Of a DNA stretch of 14,459 nucleotides, positions 1 through 6,730 are shown in pieces (the first letter of the stretch is position 1; every line of letters begins with the position of its first letter). Origin of the DNA: Deltaproteobacteria bacterium UBA5756 (GTDB taxonomy: Bacteria; Desulfobacterota; Syntrophorhabdia; Syntrophorhabdales; Syntrophorhabdaceae); contig DIFE01000042.1 of the NCBI GenBank assembly GCA_002418985.1, positions 1 to 14,459 on the forward strand, written 5' to 3'. Position numbers and translations under genes: made by a program. Below the pieces are notes generated by a model. It was not told the DNA's origin and ran no database searches. It saw nothing but the letters and a program-made list of their open reading frames with translations.

Positions 1-125
1 ATATGTTACGTATAGCTTCCTGAAATCCGCTCTTTTCCCACATTGTTTGAGAATGCGGCATTTCAAGCGGTAATTCTCATACAAGTGCTTTCGCCATCCG
101 GCAGGAGGTTGTAGAAGAATAATGC

Positions 126-154
126 TTGACAAGTGGTACCGTATGCGGTATCAC
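126..154 (+). promoter_or_regulatory. hicAB promoter with palindromic operator
   Basis: A TTGACA -35 box (126-131) is followed after exactly 17 bases by a TATCAC -10 box (149-154). Between and over the boxes lies an inverted repeat, GTGGTACCG (133-141), TATG, CGGTATCAC (146-154), with 8 of 9 positions matching. HicB-type antitoxins commonly repress their own operon by binding such palindromes, so this is a likely HicB or HicAB operator. The promoter and palindrome are seen in the sequence; the binding is inferred. Confidence 0.6.
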
Positions 155-194
155 AAATATCAGAAGTGAATTTTGTGGGTTACGGTAGCTCATA

Positions 195-452
195 TTGAAA
201 AGTTCATATAGCAAACTGTTGAGCAAAGCGAGGAGCAACCAGGCGGGTCTTCGTTTTACAGAGCTGAAGAGGTTATGTGAGGCGATGGGGATGGTACTTG
301 ACAGGGTAAGCGGTTCTCACTTTATTTACAGGCATAATAACCCATCATTTATCTTGTCCATCCAGCAGACAAAGGATGGTAAAGCCAAGCCTTATCAGGT
401 TAAGCAGCTATTAGATTTAATAGATAGACACGGCTTAGATAGAGAGGAGTAA
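195..452 (+). CDS. hicA: HicA-family toxin (mRNA interferase)
   Basis: An 85-residue protein with the HicA fold pattern: a lysine-rich N-terminal helix, then VSGSHFIYRH (about residues 38-47) with the conserved histidine His42 that HicA RNases use, then a strand and the closing segment YQVKQLLDLI. HicA toxins bind double-stranded-RNA style and cleave mRNA in the cytoplasm; HicB neutralises them. It is at the upper end of the family's usual 55-90 residues. The start is TTG at 195: an in-frame TAG at 186 excludes anything further upstream, and no ATG occurs before the conserved core. It has no clear ribosome binding site. The hicB gene begins 2 bases after its stop codon. Confidence 0.82.
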   Translation: MKSSYSKLLSKARSNQAGLRFTELKRLCEAMGMVLDRVSGSHFIYRHNNPSFILSIQQTKDGKAKPYQVKQLLDLIDRHGLDREE

Positions 453-454
453 TC

Positions 455-964
455 ATGTTTAGACACTCAGTTGCCGTTAAATGGAGCGACGAGGATAATG
501 GTTTTATTGCGTTTGTCCCTGAACTAGAAGGTCTGAGCGCATTTGGCGAAACGCAGGATGAAGCCGTAAAGGAATTATTGGTTGCAGCCGAAGCGTATAT
601 GGAGTCCTTAAAGGAATCTGGCCAGGAGATTCCAGCCCCCAGCAAAATGGGATCTTATAGTGGACAATTACGGCTAAGAATGCCTAAATGGCTGCATGCT
701 AAATTAGCTATGGAAGCAGAAAATGAAGGAATTTCTCTGAATATGCATTTGGTCTCATTGCTTGCAAATCGTCACGGAGAACATGAAACTGTCAATGCTT
801 TTATCAAGAATGCCATTGATGCAGTTAAGGATACATTTCAGGCGTCACCGTTCAACATTGGAGAAGAGAAAAATTGGGCAGACGACACAACAATACAACA
901 AATCATAGAAGGCCATAGGTTAACAGCTGATACCCTTTATGTCGTTGTCGGAGGAAAGAGCTGA
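455..964 (+). CDS. hicB: HicB-family antitoxin with long C-terminal extension
   Basis: A 169-residue protein. Residues 1-60 match the HicB N-terminal domain (RNase-H-like fold): SDEDNGFIAFVPELEG, then GETQDEAVKELL. Residues about 70-107, with GQLRLRMPKWLHAKL and GISLNMHLVSLL, are a ribbon-helix-helix DNA-binding domain of the HicB C-terminal type. This pairs toxin neutralisation with operon autorepression. The ATG at 455 follows a GAGGAG ribosome binding site that lies in the last codons of hicA. The protein continues about 60 residues past the DNA-binding domain, which is longer than most HicB proteins; I recognise no domain there. Its stop overlaps the next start (TGATG). Confidence 0.82.
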   Translation: MFRHSVAVKWSDEDNGFIAFVPELEGLSAFGETQDEAVKELLVAAEAYMESLKESGQEIPAPSKMGSYSGQLRLRMPKWLHAKLAMEAENEGISLNMHLVSLLANRHGEHETVNAFIKNAIDAVKDTFQASPFNIGEEKNWADDTTIQQIIEGHRLTADTLYVVVGGKS

Positions 965-1470
965 TGATGAGACATATTTGGTCTATTCTTTGCGAGAGAA
1001 CTAGTATTGATAGGGAAACAAACCTAGTCAGTTATTTTACTGCCATTGAAGCAATCAGTGTAAGGAGACTGCCCTTCAGGATTCCGTTTCTTGTTTTTGC
1101 AAGCCTCTGGCGTAGTGACAGCCAACAGGGGGGTACTGTTGAGATTAGGCTGGTAATGGTAAATCCGGATAAGTCTGAAAAATACATTTTCCCCTCTTAT
1201 AAAGCTGAGTCTTCTGCCAAAAGGCACAGGACAAATATGATTCTGAATGGCTTGGAATTCAGTCAATCTGGGACCTATGGCCTACGATTGGACCGTCGGA
1301 ACGGTGAACAGTGGGAGTTGGTAACCGAAATCCCATTGGATATTAGCGTTTCTGTTCAAGAAGAACAGGCGGAGAAGAAGCCAGATGTGCCCGAATCTAC
1401 TTCCAAACCGGCGCATAAAATCACAGATAAAAAAGTAGTAAAAAGAATTCGTAGAAGCAAAAAAGTTTAG
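964..1470 (+). CDS. DUF6941-like protein coupled to hicAB
   Basis: A 168-residue protein of unknown function. It opens with a hydrophobic strand and ILCERTSIDRETNLVSYFTA, and continues as alternating strands including SGTYGLRLDRRNGEQWEL. This resembles the beta-sandwich family DUF6941 (recognised from memory, moderate confidence). The last 45 residues are charged and low in complexity, ending in a strongly basic tail, KKVVKRIRRSKKV, which could bind nucleic acid. The start ATG shares its A with the hicB stop (TGATG); a second ATG follows directly at 967. The overlap suggests translational coupling with hicB, so it may be a third component of the toxin-antitoxin operon. No signal peptide or membrane segment is visible. 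Confidence 0.7.
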   Translation: MMRHIWSILCERTSIDRETNLVSYFTAIEAISVRRLPFRIPFLVFASLWRSDSQQGGTVEIRLVMVNPDKSEKYIFPSYKAESSAKRHRTNMILNGLEFSQSGTYGLRLDRRNGEQWELVTEIPLDISVSVQEEQAEKKPDVPESTSKPAHKITDKKVVKRIRRSKKV

Positions 1471-1687
1471 CCCAATCGTCGAGTCAGAGAATCCGTGTCG
1501 ATGTGCCAAAGGGGCCTCTCACTAATCTTCCAAAGACACTTTTCATTCGGGGGTGTAATTGACCAACGAGATTGGTTTTAACAGAATGGAAAATGGGTAG
1601 CACTTTCGTTAACAAATCCCCACTTTTTCACGTTAAGTCAACTTGAGCACTTGTAGGTGCTACTTCCAAATCCACACTCCCTCTTTT
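1471..1687. other. gene-free spacer with possible IS end
   Basis: No credible gene is present. Read on the minus strand, about 1687-1580 begins TGTGGATTTGGAAGTAGCAC and later has GTGGGGATTTGTTAACG and AAAGTGCTACCC. These are partly repeated short motifs starting with TG, of the kind found at the multi-repeat ends of IS21-type elements. No transposase accompanies it, so at most it is a remnant. It abuts the inverted ~400-bp repeat. Confidence 0.25.
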
Positions 1688-2086
1688 CACGCCGCTACCC
1701 TTAGATTAATTAAGATGACTTGATCAGGATCGAGTCCCCTGGCCCGTCCACCTGAACTCGAGACCGGCGTACAAGATTTAGTGCGGTTCTTTCCTCCCAT
1801 CCGAACTGCAGGACTTTGGGCTGGTGTTTTTATTGTATTTCTCCGTTAAGACTTTCGCTAATCCATCGAGCGGAGGGCCTAATCCCCGGGCACGAAGTGA
1901 CCGGGACCGATGTGCCTTACTGCACCTAGTTGGCAGTACGCTGACAGCTCATGTCTTCGGATTTCCAGCCGACTCCACGGAACCACCGCTGTCCGCAATA
2001 AGCATCGAGCGAGCCGAAAGAGGTTAACGGGTGTGATCCGTAGCGCGGCTGCACGGGGATAAGACCCCCGCGGACCTCCCGTAAAG
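1688..2086 (-). repeat. ~400-bp interspersed repeat, copy C (inverted, diverged)
   Basis: This stretch is the reverse complement of the repeats at 5881-6310 and 7340-7770, with scattered substitutions and small indels. Landmarks shared with the other copies (minus-strand reading) are GGGAGGTCCGCGGGGG, GCGGATTTCCAG-like core sequence, TAACGGAGAAATACAA, GTACGCCGGTCTCGAGTTCAGG and the end ATCTTAATTAATCTAAGGGTAGCGGC. It is the most diverged full copy. It lacks the NFU gene remnant that precedes copies A and B, which shows that the ~400-bp unit is separate from the gene. Open frames in it are not kept between copies. Confidence 0.8.
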
Positions 2087-2218
2087 ACGGTGTGACCCAT
2101 GGTTCCCCTTTGCCTTTTCTTCTGTCCTAAACGCTTCTTGCAATCTTGGACTTGATGCTGCCTGACATGTAGGTCTGGCCATCTACGAGGAGAGACCCGT
2201 TGTTGGCCCCCGGTATAA

Positions 2219-3919
2219 TTACTTTTCTCGCGGAAAAGGCCAGGCGACGATCCCGCCTTCCATAACCTTAACGTTCTTCCATCCGTTAGCCTCAAGCACA
2301 CGGGCGGCCTCATAGCCCCGAAGGGATATCTTGCAGTAGCAGACGATCTCAGCGTTTTTGTCCTGCGGTATCAGGTGGAGCCGTTTTCTCAGCATGCCGA
2401 TCGGAATCAGCGTCTCTCCGATCCCTAACCTCATTTGTTCGTATTCATCGGGGCCCCGGGCATCGAGCAGGAACACATTTTCTTTATTTTCTATCTTCTC
2501 TTTGACGTCGGCGCAGGATATTCCTTTCATAAGTCCGCGGATCTTGTTTTGAATAATATGAGCCGACGCGATTGAGTGATCTATTGCAAGCGAAAAAGGC
2601 GGTGCATAGGGAAGGTCGGCGTTGACCATGTCATCAACCGTGAGCGAGCCTTTGATCGCCATTGCCCACTGTGCTATCTGCTTGCTGACGTCACCCAATC
2701 CGACGCATTGTGCACCCAATATGCGTCCCGATGATCTTTGGACAACCAGTTTTGTTACCAGCATCTTGCCCTGCATAAAACCCGGTTTATCGGGGCTTGC
2801 GTTGATTGCGGTTTCAATGTCGTCAAATCCGGCATGGCGTGCGGCCTTTTCGGACAATCCTGTAGACCCCGCGGTGAAATCGAATACTTTACATATCCCG
2901 GTCTGGATCGTTCCTGGAAACTTTGCGCTGTTACCGATGGCCGCATTTTCTCCCGCCACCCTTCCCTGGAGGTTAGCCAGATCGCCATACGGCGCCAGGA
3001 CTTTTTCCCCGGTGATAAGGTTGTTTACTTCAATACAATCTCCGACGGCATAGATATCGGGGTCGGACGTCTGCATGTGCTGGTCAACGGCAATCCCTCC
3101 GGTTTCACCGACTGCAATTCCCGCATCCCGGGCAAGATTTACGTTTGGATTTATACCGATCGCCACGACCGCTAGTTCGCATGGAAGTTCAGTCCCGTTG
3201 CTGAGTCTGACCGCCGATAATTTGCCATTTTCCCCCAGGAATGCGGCGAGGCCGTTCCGGGTTATCACATTGGCGTTCTTGCTTCTTACATGGTTCTCGA
3301 CAAGCTTTGCCATCTCCCAATCGAGGAATGTTAAAAGCTGAGGCAAGAGTTCGATCACCGTTATCTCTATTCCAGCCAGCTCAAGAGCTTCGCTCGTTTC
3401 CATACCAATAAGCCCGCCGCCGATGATCACAGCTTTTTTGATCTTCCGCTCATCCCGTATCCGCCTCAGGTAATCGGCATCGTGCATGGATTGAAGAGTC
3501 GTTATCCCCGATAGTTCAGTCCCCGGGACCGGGGGATATTTTGGGGTTGATCCCGTCGCTATAATAAGCTTGTCATAACCGATTGTCTCGATCTCATCTG
3601 TGGCCAGATTCCGGCAGGTAACAATTTTGTTCTGTCTATCTATCCGGATTGCCTCAAAACGCGTTTTTGCGGTTATACCCTTCGCATTGATGTAGTATTT
3701 GGGGTCTCTGGTCACACCGGTCGGGGTGCTCAGGAGCATATTCCTGTCATCAAAAAAGCCGCCCACATAATAAGGATATCCGCATGATGCCATGGATAGA
3801 TCGGGGTCCTTCTGGATGATGGTTATCGCGGCGTTCTCATCCAGTCTGCGCGCCCGAGCCGCGGCCTTGGGACCTGCTGCCGATCCGCCGATTACAACAA
3901 TACGTTTTATATGGTCCAT
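2219..3919 (-). CDS. FAD-dependent CoA-disulfide/persulfide reductase with C-terminal rhodanese domain
   Basis: A 566-residue pyridine nucleotide-disulfide oxidoreductase. FAD-binding motif IGGSAAG (10-16), then DLSMASCGYPYY with the single active cysteine Cys46 typical of CoA-disulfide reductases, ATGSTPKYP (121-129), NAD(P)H-binding GGGLIG (167-172) and the second FAD motif AVGDC. Residues about 465-566 are a rhodanese domain with Cys529 in VCYCKISLRG as the likely catalytic residue. Relatives of this architecture reduce CoA-persulfides, polysulfides or CoA disulfide with NADH in the cytoplasm, so a role in sulfur metabolism or redox balance is inferred. The start is chosen at 3919 because GGAAG lies at good spacing; ATG at 3922 is nearly as likely. 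An in-frame start at 4027 would overlap the upstream gene. It is the second gene of a minus-strand unit, 34 bases behind the DUF134 gene. Confidence 0.87.
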   Translation of the reverse strand: MDHIKRIVVIGGSAAGPKAAARARRLDENAAITIIQKDPDLSMASCGYPYYVGGFFDDRNMLLSTPTGVTRDPKYYINAKGITAKTRFEAIRIDRQNKIVTCRNLATDEIETIGYDKLIIATGSTPKYPPVPGTELSGITTLQSMHDADYLRRIRDERKIKKAVIIGGGLIGMETSEALELAGIEITVIELLPQLLTFLDWEMAKLVENHVRSKNANVITRNGLAAFLGENGKLSAVRLSNGTELPCELAVVAIGINPNVNLARDAGIAVGETGGIAVDQHMQTSDPDIYAVGDCIEVNNLITGEKVLAPYGDLANLQGRVAGENAAIGNSAKFPGTIQTGICKVFDFTAGSTGLSEKAARHAGFDDIETAINASPDKPGFMQGKMLVTKLVVQRSSGRILGAQCVGLGDVSKQIAQWAMAIKGSLTVDDMVNADLPYAPPFSLAIDHSIASAHIIQNKIRGLMKGISCADVKEKIENKENVFLLDARGPDEYEQMRLGIGETLIPIGMLRKRLHLIPQDKNAEIVCYCKISLRGYEAARVLEANGWKNVKVMEGGIVAWPFPREK

Positions 3920-3953
3920 CATGTCTTCCTTTCGTTTTCTTCGTATTTTCTCT

Positions 3954-4721
3954 TTACCAGTGCCCGTCGACATCGGCGCCGGTAAGCCTGGGAAGCTCCC
4001 CTTTTTTGTATGAATCGAGAGCCTCACGAACGGTCATGTTTGTTGCCGTAAACACCTCGATACCGGCTGCAGTCAGAACGTGGAACGCATTCGGTCCCAG
4101 ATGACCGCTTATAACCGCCTTTACGCCGGCGTTTATAGCATTTTGCGCTGTCTGGATACCGGCCCCCCGGGCTGCACCCACGTTCCGGGTATTGTCGATA
4201 GTCTCTTGCCCATCCGTCCCGGCATCAAAAAGAATGAGTTTTTTTGCCCTGCCGAAACGTTCATCCACCATTCCATCGAGTGTACCATCCGCACTCGTTA
4301 CCGCTATCTTCGTGGAGTCTCTTTTTTCAGTATTTTCCGTGACGGATCGTGCGGCATCCGCTGCTGCATCCGCTGAGGCACATCCCTGCCCCCAACCCTT
4401 TCTCCAGCGGCATGGCCGTGTTGTTTCCGCGTGTACCGATACGTTCCCTCCCTCGATCCGGAGCGCTTTACCGTTTATGATGGCATCGGTTATCTTTTGA
4501 TGTGCCGCGTTAATGAGACGATGGAAAGTTGGTTGAGAGACGCCCATTTGTGTCGCCGCTTCTTCCTGCGGGAACCCGAGAAGATTTTTAAGCCGCATCG
4601 CCTCGACTTCATCCCGGTGAATGACAATTTCCTGCATCTCGTTCATCGGGATGCCGGCCGGCTTGAAATAGACAGCTTTTGGCTGGAAACTAATTCTACG
4701 CTTGCAGGTTGGTCGTGGCAT
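3954..4721 (-). CDS. DUF134 HTH protein fused to NifX/NifB-type dinitrogenase cofactor domain
   Basis: A 255-residue two-domain protein. Residues 1-95 are DUF134: MPRPTCKRRI opening, then a sigma-factor-like helix-turn-helix, GFPQEEAATQMGVSQPTFHR (49-68). A linker with Cys104 and Cys114 and an alanine-rich stretch leads to a C-terminal domain (about 138-255) of the Dinitrogenase iron-molybdenum cofactor family, with IAVTSADGTLDGMVDERFGRAK and VKAVISGHLGPNAF. Such domains bind Fe-S or metal clusters. This fusion is common in anaerobes, and its job is not settled; a metal- or cluster-sensing regulator is a reasonable inference. The start ATG at 4721 has a GGGAG ten bases upstream. It probably leads an operon with the disulfide reductase. 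Confidence 0.85.
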   Translation of the reverse strand: MPRPTCKRRISFQPKAVYFKPAGIPMNEMQEIVIHRDEVEAMRLKNLLGFPQEEAATQMGVSQPTFHRLINAAHQKITDAIINGKALRIEGGNVSVHAETTRPCRWRKGWGQGCASADAAADAARSVTENTEKRDSTKIAVTSADGTLDGMVDERFGRAKKLILFDAGTDGQETIDNTRNVGAARGAGIQTAQNAINAGVKAVISGHLGPNAFHVLTAAGIEVFTATNMTVREALDSYKKGELPRLTGADVDGHW

Positions 4722-4765
4722 ATCAACGTAACTCCCTTTCCATTTTGTTCAGTTCTGAATGTATA

Positions 4766-4795
4766 TTCGCAACTAACCATTGTCAAGGATATAAT
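4766..4795 (+). promoter_or_regulatory. possible promoter for the thioesterase gene
   Basis: TTCGCA (4766-4771), 18 bases, then a perfect TATAAT (4790-4795), in the divergent space between the DUF134 gene and the thioesterase. The -10 box is strong and the -35 box is weak. It leaves a leader of about 100 bases before the ATG at 4904. Confidence 0.35.
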
Positions 4796-4903
4796 CCATA
4801 CACTCCTTCCCTCCCGAACTTTTCAGTTGATCGGAATCAAAAAAACATGCAAGATTGCAAAAGATATTGGCAACAAAACACAGATGGGCGGAAAGGAGAA
4901 GCC

Positions 4904-5386
4904 ATGTCCGAAAAAGCATTTCAGGATTACTATCCCGATAATTATTCCCATTGCTATGGTTGTGGACGTCTCAACCAGGATGGAATGCAACTCAAAAGTT
5001 ACTGGGATGGTGAGGAAACCGTCTGTCGTTACACCCCCAGGCCCTACCATTCGGGAGGTTTTCCCGGAAACATTTACGGCGGGCTTATAGCCTCATTGAT
5101 GGACTGTCATAGCGCCGCCTCCGCCACAGCAGCCAGGATGCGGGAGGACAACTATACGGCAGACGACCGGCGCCCCGCTCCCCGCTTTGTCACCGCATCG
5201 TTGAAAGTAGATTATCTCAAACCGACCCCGATGGGAGTAGTCCTCGAGATAAGGGGAAGGATCAAGGAGATTAAGACCCGGAAAATAATCGTAAGCACAG
5301 CCTTGTTCGCGGCAGGCGAATTACGGGCAAAAGGCGAAGCGGTAATGGTGCAGCTAACGGAAAGCAACACCGCCCGGCGCGCCTGA
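4904..5386 (+). CDS. hotdog-fold thioesterase, PaaI-like
   Basis: A 160-residue protein of the single-hotdog acyl-CoA thioesterase superfamily. It starts with the CYGCGRLNQDGMQLKSYW segment (17-34) seen in many PaaI-type proteins. It continues with NIYGGLIASLMDCHSAASA (about 56-74), the central hotdog helix carrying the Gly-Gly and acidic residues used in catalysis, and a strand FVTASLKVDYLKPTP. Members hydrolyse acyl- or aryl-CoA thioesters in the cytoplasm; the substrate cannot be read from the sequence. The start ATG at 4904 has AGGAG at good spacing; the open frame extends to 4709 but that part is the promoter region and overlaps the divergent gene. Cys17 and Cys20 form a CxxC pair. Confidence 0.82.
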   Translation: MSEKAFQDYYPDNYSHCYGCGRLNQDGMQLKSYWDGEETVCRYTPRPYHSGGFPGNIYGGLIASLMDCHSAASATAARMREDNYTADDRRPAPRFVTASLKVDYLKPTPMGVVLEIRGRIKEIKTRKIIVSTALFAAGELRAKGEAVMVQLTESNTARRA

Positions 5387-5404
5387 CGTCCCCCTTACTT
5401 CTTC

Positions 5405-5433
5405 TTGACATTAATTTCCCCTGTGCCTATATT
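5405..5433 (+). promoter_or_regulatory. strong sigma-70-type promoter of the NFU gene
   Basis: TTGACA (5405-5410), exactly 17 bases, TATATT (5428-5433). It stands 44 bases before the ATG of the NFU gene and just after the thioesterase stop, so the NFU gene has its own near-consensus promoter. A short inverted pair CCCTT/AAGGG (5453-5457 and 5467-5471) sits next to the ribosome binding site. Confidence 0.65.
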
Positions 5434-5477
5434 CCGCCTTGATACCATAACTCCCTTAAAATGATGAAGGGGAGGCA

Positions 5478-5783
5478 ATGGCTAAGTACCCGGGCTATAG
5501 TTCGAGGAGGCATTACGTGGAATTAAAACAAAGGGTTGAAGAGGAGATCGATCGTTTGAATCCCCGGCTGCGCGAACTGGCTGAGGGAGACGTCGAAGTG
5601 ATTTCTGTCGACGAAAAGACAGGCACGGTCACCCTGAGGATCTTTGGCGGCCGGCTTCACTGATGCGGCCACAACGCCCTCAGTCTGTGGGCTGACAAGC
5701 TATTGAGAGAGGCGATCCCGGAAGTGCGCGACGTGAACACCATCGACTATGCCGAAGAGACCAGCCCGAAGTCAAAAACTTAA
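5478..5783 (+). CDS. NFU-domain (NifU C-terminal type) protein, probable selenoprotein with in-frame UGA
   Basis: Read through one TGA (5661-5663) as selenocysteine, this is a 101-residue NFU-domain protein. Residues 14-60 include VEEEIDRLNPRLRELAEGDV and VTLRIFGG. Then GGRLH-U62-C63-GHNALSLWADKLL and EAIPEVRDVNTIDYA follow the normal NFU pattern (FGG, CxxC, a helix, then PEV). The second Cys of the usual CxxC aligns with Cys63 and Sec62 falls inside the motif. NFU proteins carry and transfer Fe-S clusters; this one may instead act in thiol redox chemistry. The ATG has GGGGAGG just upstream and a near-consensus promoter. If UGA is a stop, the product is a 61-residue fragment without the cluster motif. 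A plain nonsense mutation is the alternative. The companion remnant at 7090-7197 supports translation beyond the UGA. Confidence 0.65.
5676..5692 (+). promoter_or_regulatory. candidate bacterial SECIS hairpin
   Basis: GCCC (5676-5679), U, C, loop AGUCU (5682-5686), G, U, GGGC (5689-5692): a 4-bp stem, a U-U mismatch, one closing C-G pair and a 5-base loop. The GUCUG segment begins 20 bases after the UGA. From memory, the E. coli fdhF SECIS has an AGGUCU loop at the same distance. In the partial copy at 7090 the one changed base keeps pairing as U-G. A competing stem CCACA/UGUGG (5669-5673 with 5686-5690) exists, so the fold is not certain. Confidence 0.5.
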
Positions 5784-6310
5784 GTACGTCTCCGGCGGCA
5801 TCCGTCACCCGGTTTTGATACGAATCATGAAATAGTTGAAGACCGACATAAAGCAAGAAAGACAAAAGACTGGCTCGCGTGTATTTTTCTATCGTGTTCT
5901 CGTTACGGGAGGTCCGCGGGGGGTCTTATTCCCCGGTCAGCCACGCTACGGATCACACCCGTTAACCGCTTTCGGGTCGCTCGATACTTATTGCGGACAA
6001 AGGTGGTTCCGTAGAGTCAGCTGGAAATCCGCAGACATAACTTATCAGCGCATTGCCAACCCGGTGCAGTCAGGCGCATCGGTCTCCCGTGATCCTTCGC
6101 TACCGGCTGCCCGGGGAATAAGGCCCCCCGCTCGATGGATTAGTAAAAGTTTTTAACGGAGAAATACAAAAAGACACCACCCCAAAGTTCTGTAGTTTGG
6201 ACGGGAGAAAAGAACCTCACTAGATCTTTGTACGCCGGTCTCGAGTTCAGGGGGCGGGCCAGGGGACTCAATCCTGATCGAATCATCTTAATTCATCTTA
6301 GAGTGGCGGT
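5784..6310 (+). repeat. ~400-bp interspersed repeat, copy A, with its left flank
   Basis: The gene-free stretch after the NFU gene. Positions 5784-5880 match 7198-7340 (copy B has about 50 extra bases). Positions 5881-6310 are the repeat proper, also found inverted at 1688-2086. Its core is a long imperfect palindrome: arms 5916-5942 and 6105-6131 pair over 27 bases with 2 mismatches. GGATCAC (5950-5956) pairs with GTGATCC (6089-6095), and GTATTT near 5881 pairs with AAATAC near 6162. The end is ATCTTAATTCATCTTAGAGTGGCGGT. No protein-coding signal is convincing. It is either a non-autonomous mobile element or a structured RNA. Confidence 0.8.
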
Positions 6311-6418
6311 TGGTTGATGATTGGAAGTACGACAAAGAAACGCGGGCTCATCATAAAGAACTGCAGATTACGGATATATGACTTCAGGAAGGAAGCCGCG
6401 GGCGCACCCCGGGAGTTT

Positions 6419-6718
6419 TTATGTGCCAGCATATTTTTTTACTTCCAGTTCCAATCTTTCTCCCAAGGCCTCGGCTGTTATATCAAGGTCATATTGGGCC
6501 TGCAGACCCAACCAGAACTCTGCCGACACCCCGAAGAATCTTGCCAGTCTCAAGGCAGTATCAGCTGAGATGCTCCTTTTGCCAAGAACAATTTCATTTA
6601 TTCTCCGAGCAGGGACGCCTACGCCTAACGCAAGCCTGTTTTGACTGAGATTAATCGGCTTGAGGAACTCTTCTAAGAGGACTTCGCCTGGATGTACAGG
6701 GTGCAGTGGTTTCTTCAT
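6419..6718 (-). CDS. higA: HigA-family antitoxin
   Basis: A 99-residue protein with the HigA/VapI signature: HPGEVLLEEFLKPINLSQNR (about 9-28), then a Cro/C1-type helix-turn-helix with LALGVGVPARRINEIVLGKR, and SADTALRLARFFGVSAEFWL closing the fold. It neutralises HigB and represses the operon. The ATG at 6718 has a GGGGG ribosome binding site and lies 12 bases after the higB stop. The toxin-first gene order is typical of higBA. The operon sits between two direct copies of the repeat module. Confidence 0.88.
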   Translation of the reverse strand: MKKPLHPVHPGEVLLEEFLKPINLSQNRLALGVGVPARRINEIVLGKRSISADTALRLARFFGVSAEFWLGLQAQYDLDITAEALGERLELEVKKYAGT

Positions 6719-6730
6719 AAGGTTACCCCC

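Noticed and set aside
2087..2218. Minus-strand coding fragment (with VDGQTYMSGSIKSK) between the repeat and the reductase gene
   Set aside because: It is a short open stretch with no start and no family I can recognise; probably chance.
3920..4027. Longer N-terminus for the disulfide reductase starting at 4027
   Set aside because: It would overlap the upstream gene by 74 bases and add residues before the FAD motif that the family does not have; GGAAG next to ATG 3919/3922 fits better.
4709..4903. Longer N-terminus for the thioesterase
   Set aside because: It covers the divergent promoter region and overlaps the DUF134 gene start; AGGAG before ATG 4904 is decisive.
5836..6156. Open frames of about 100 codons inside repeat copies A and B (5836-6156 and 7385-7681)
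   Set aside because: Their changes between copies are largely amino-acid-altering, the diverged copy C does not keep the frame, there is no ribosome binding site, and the palindrome explains the conservation better.
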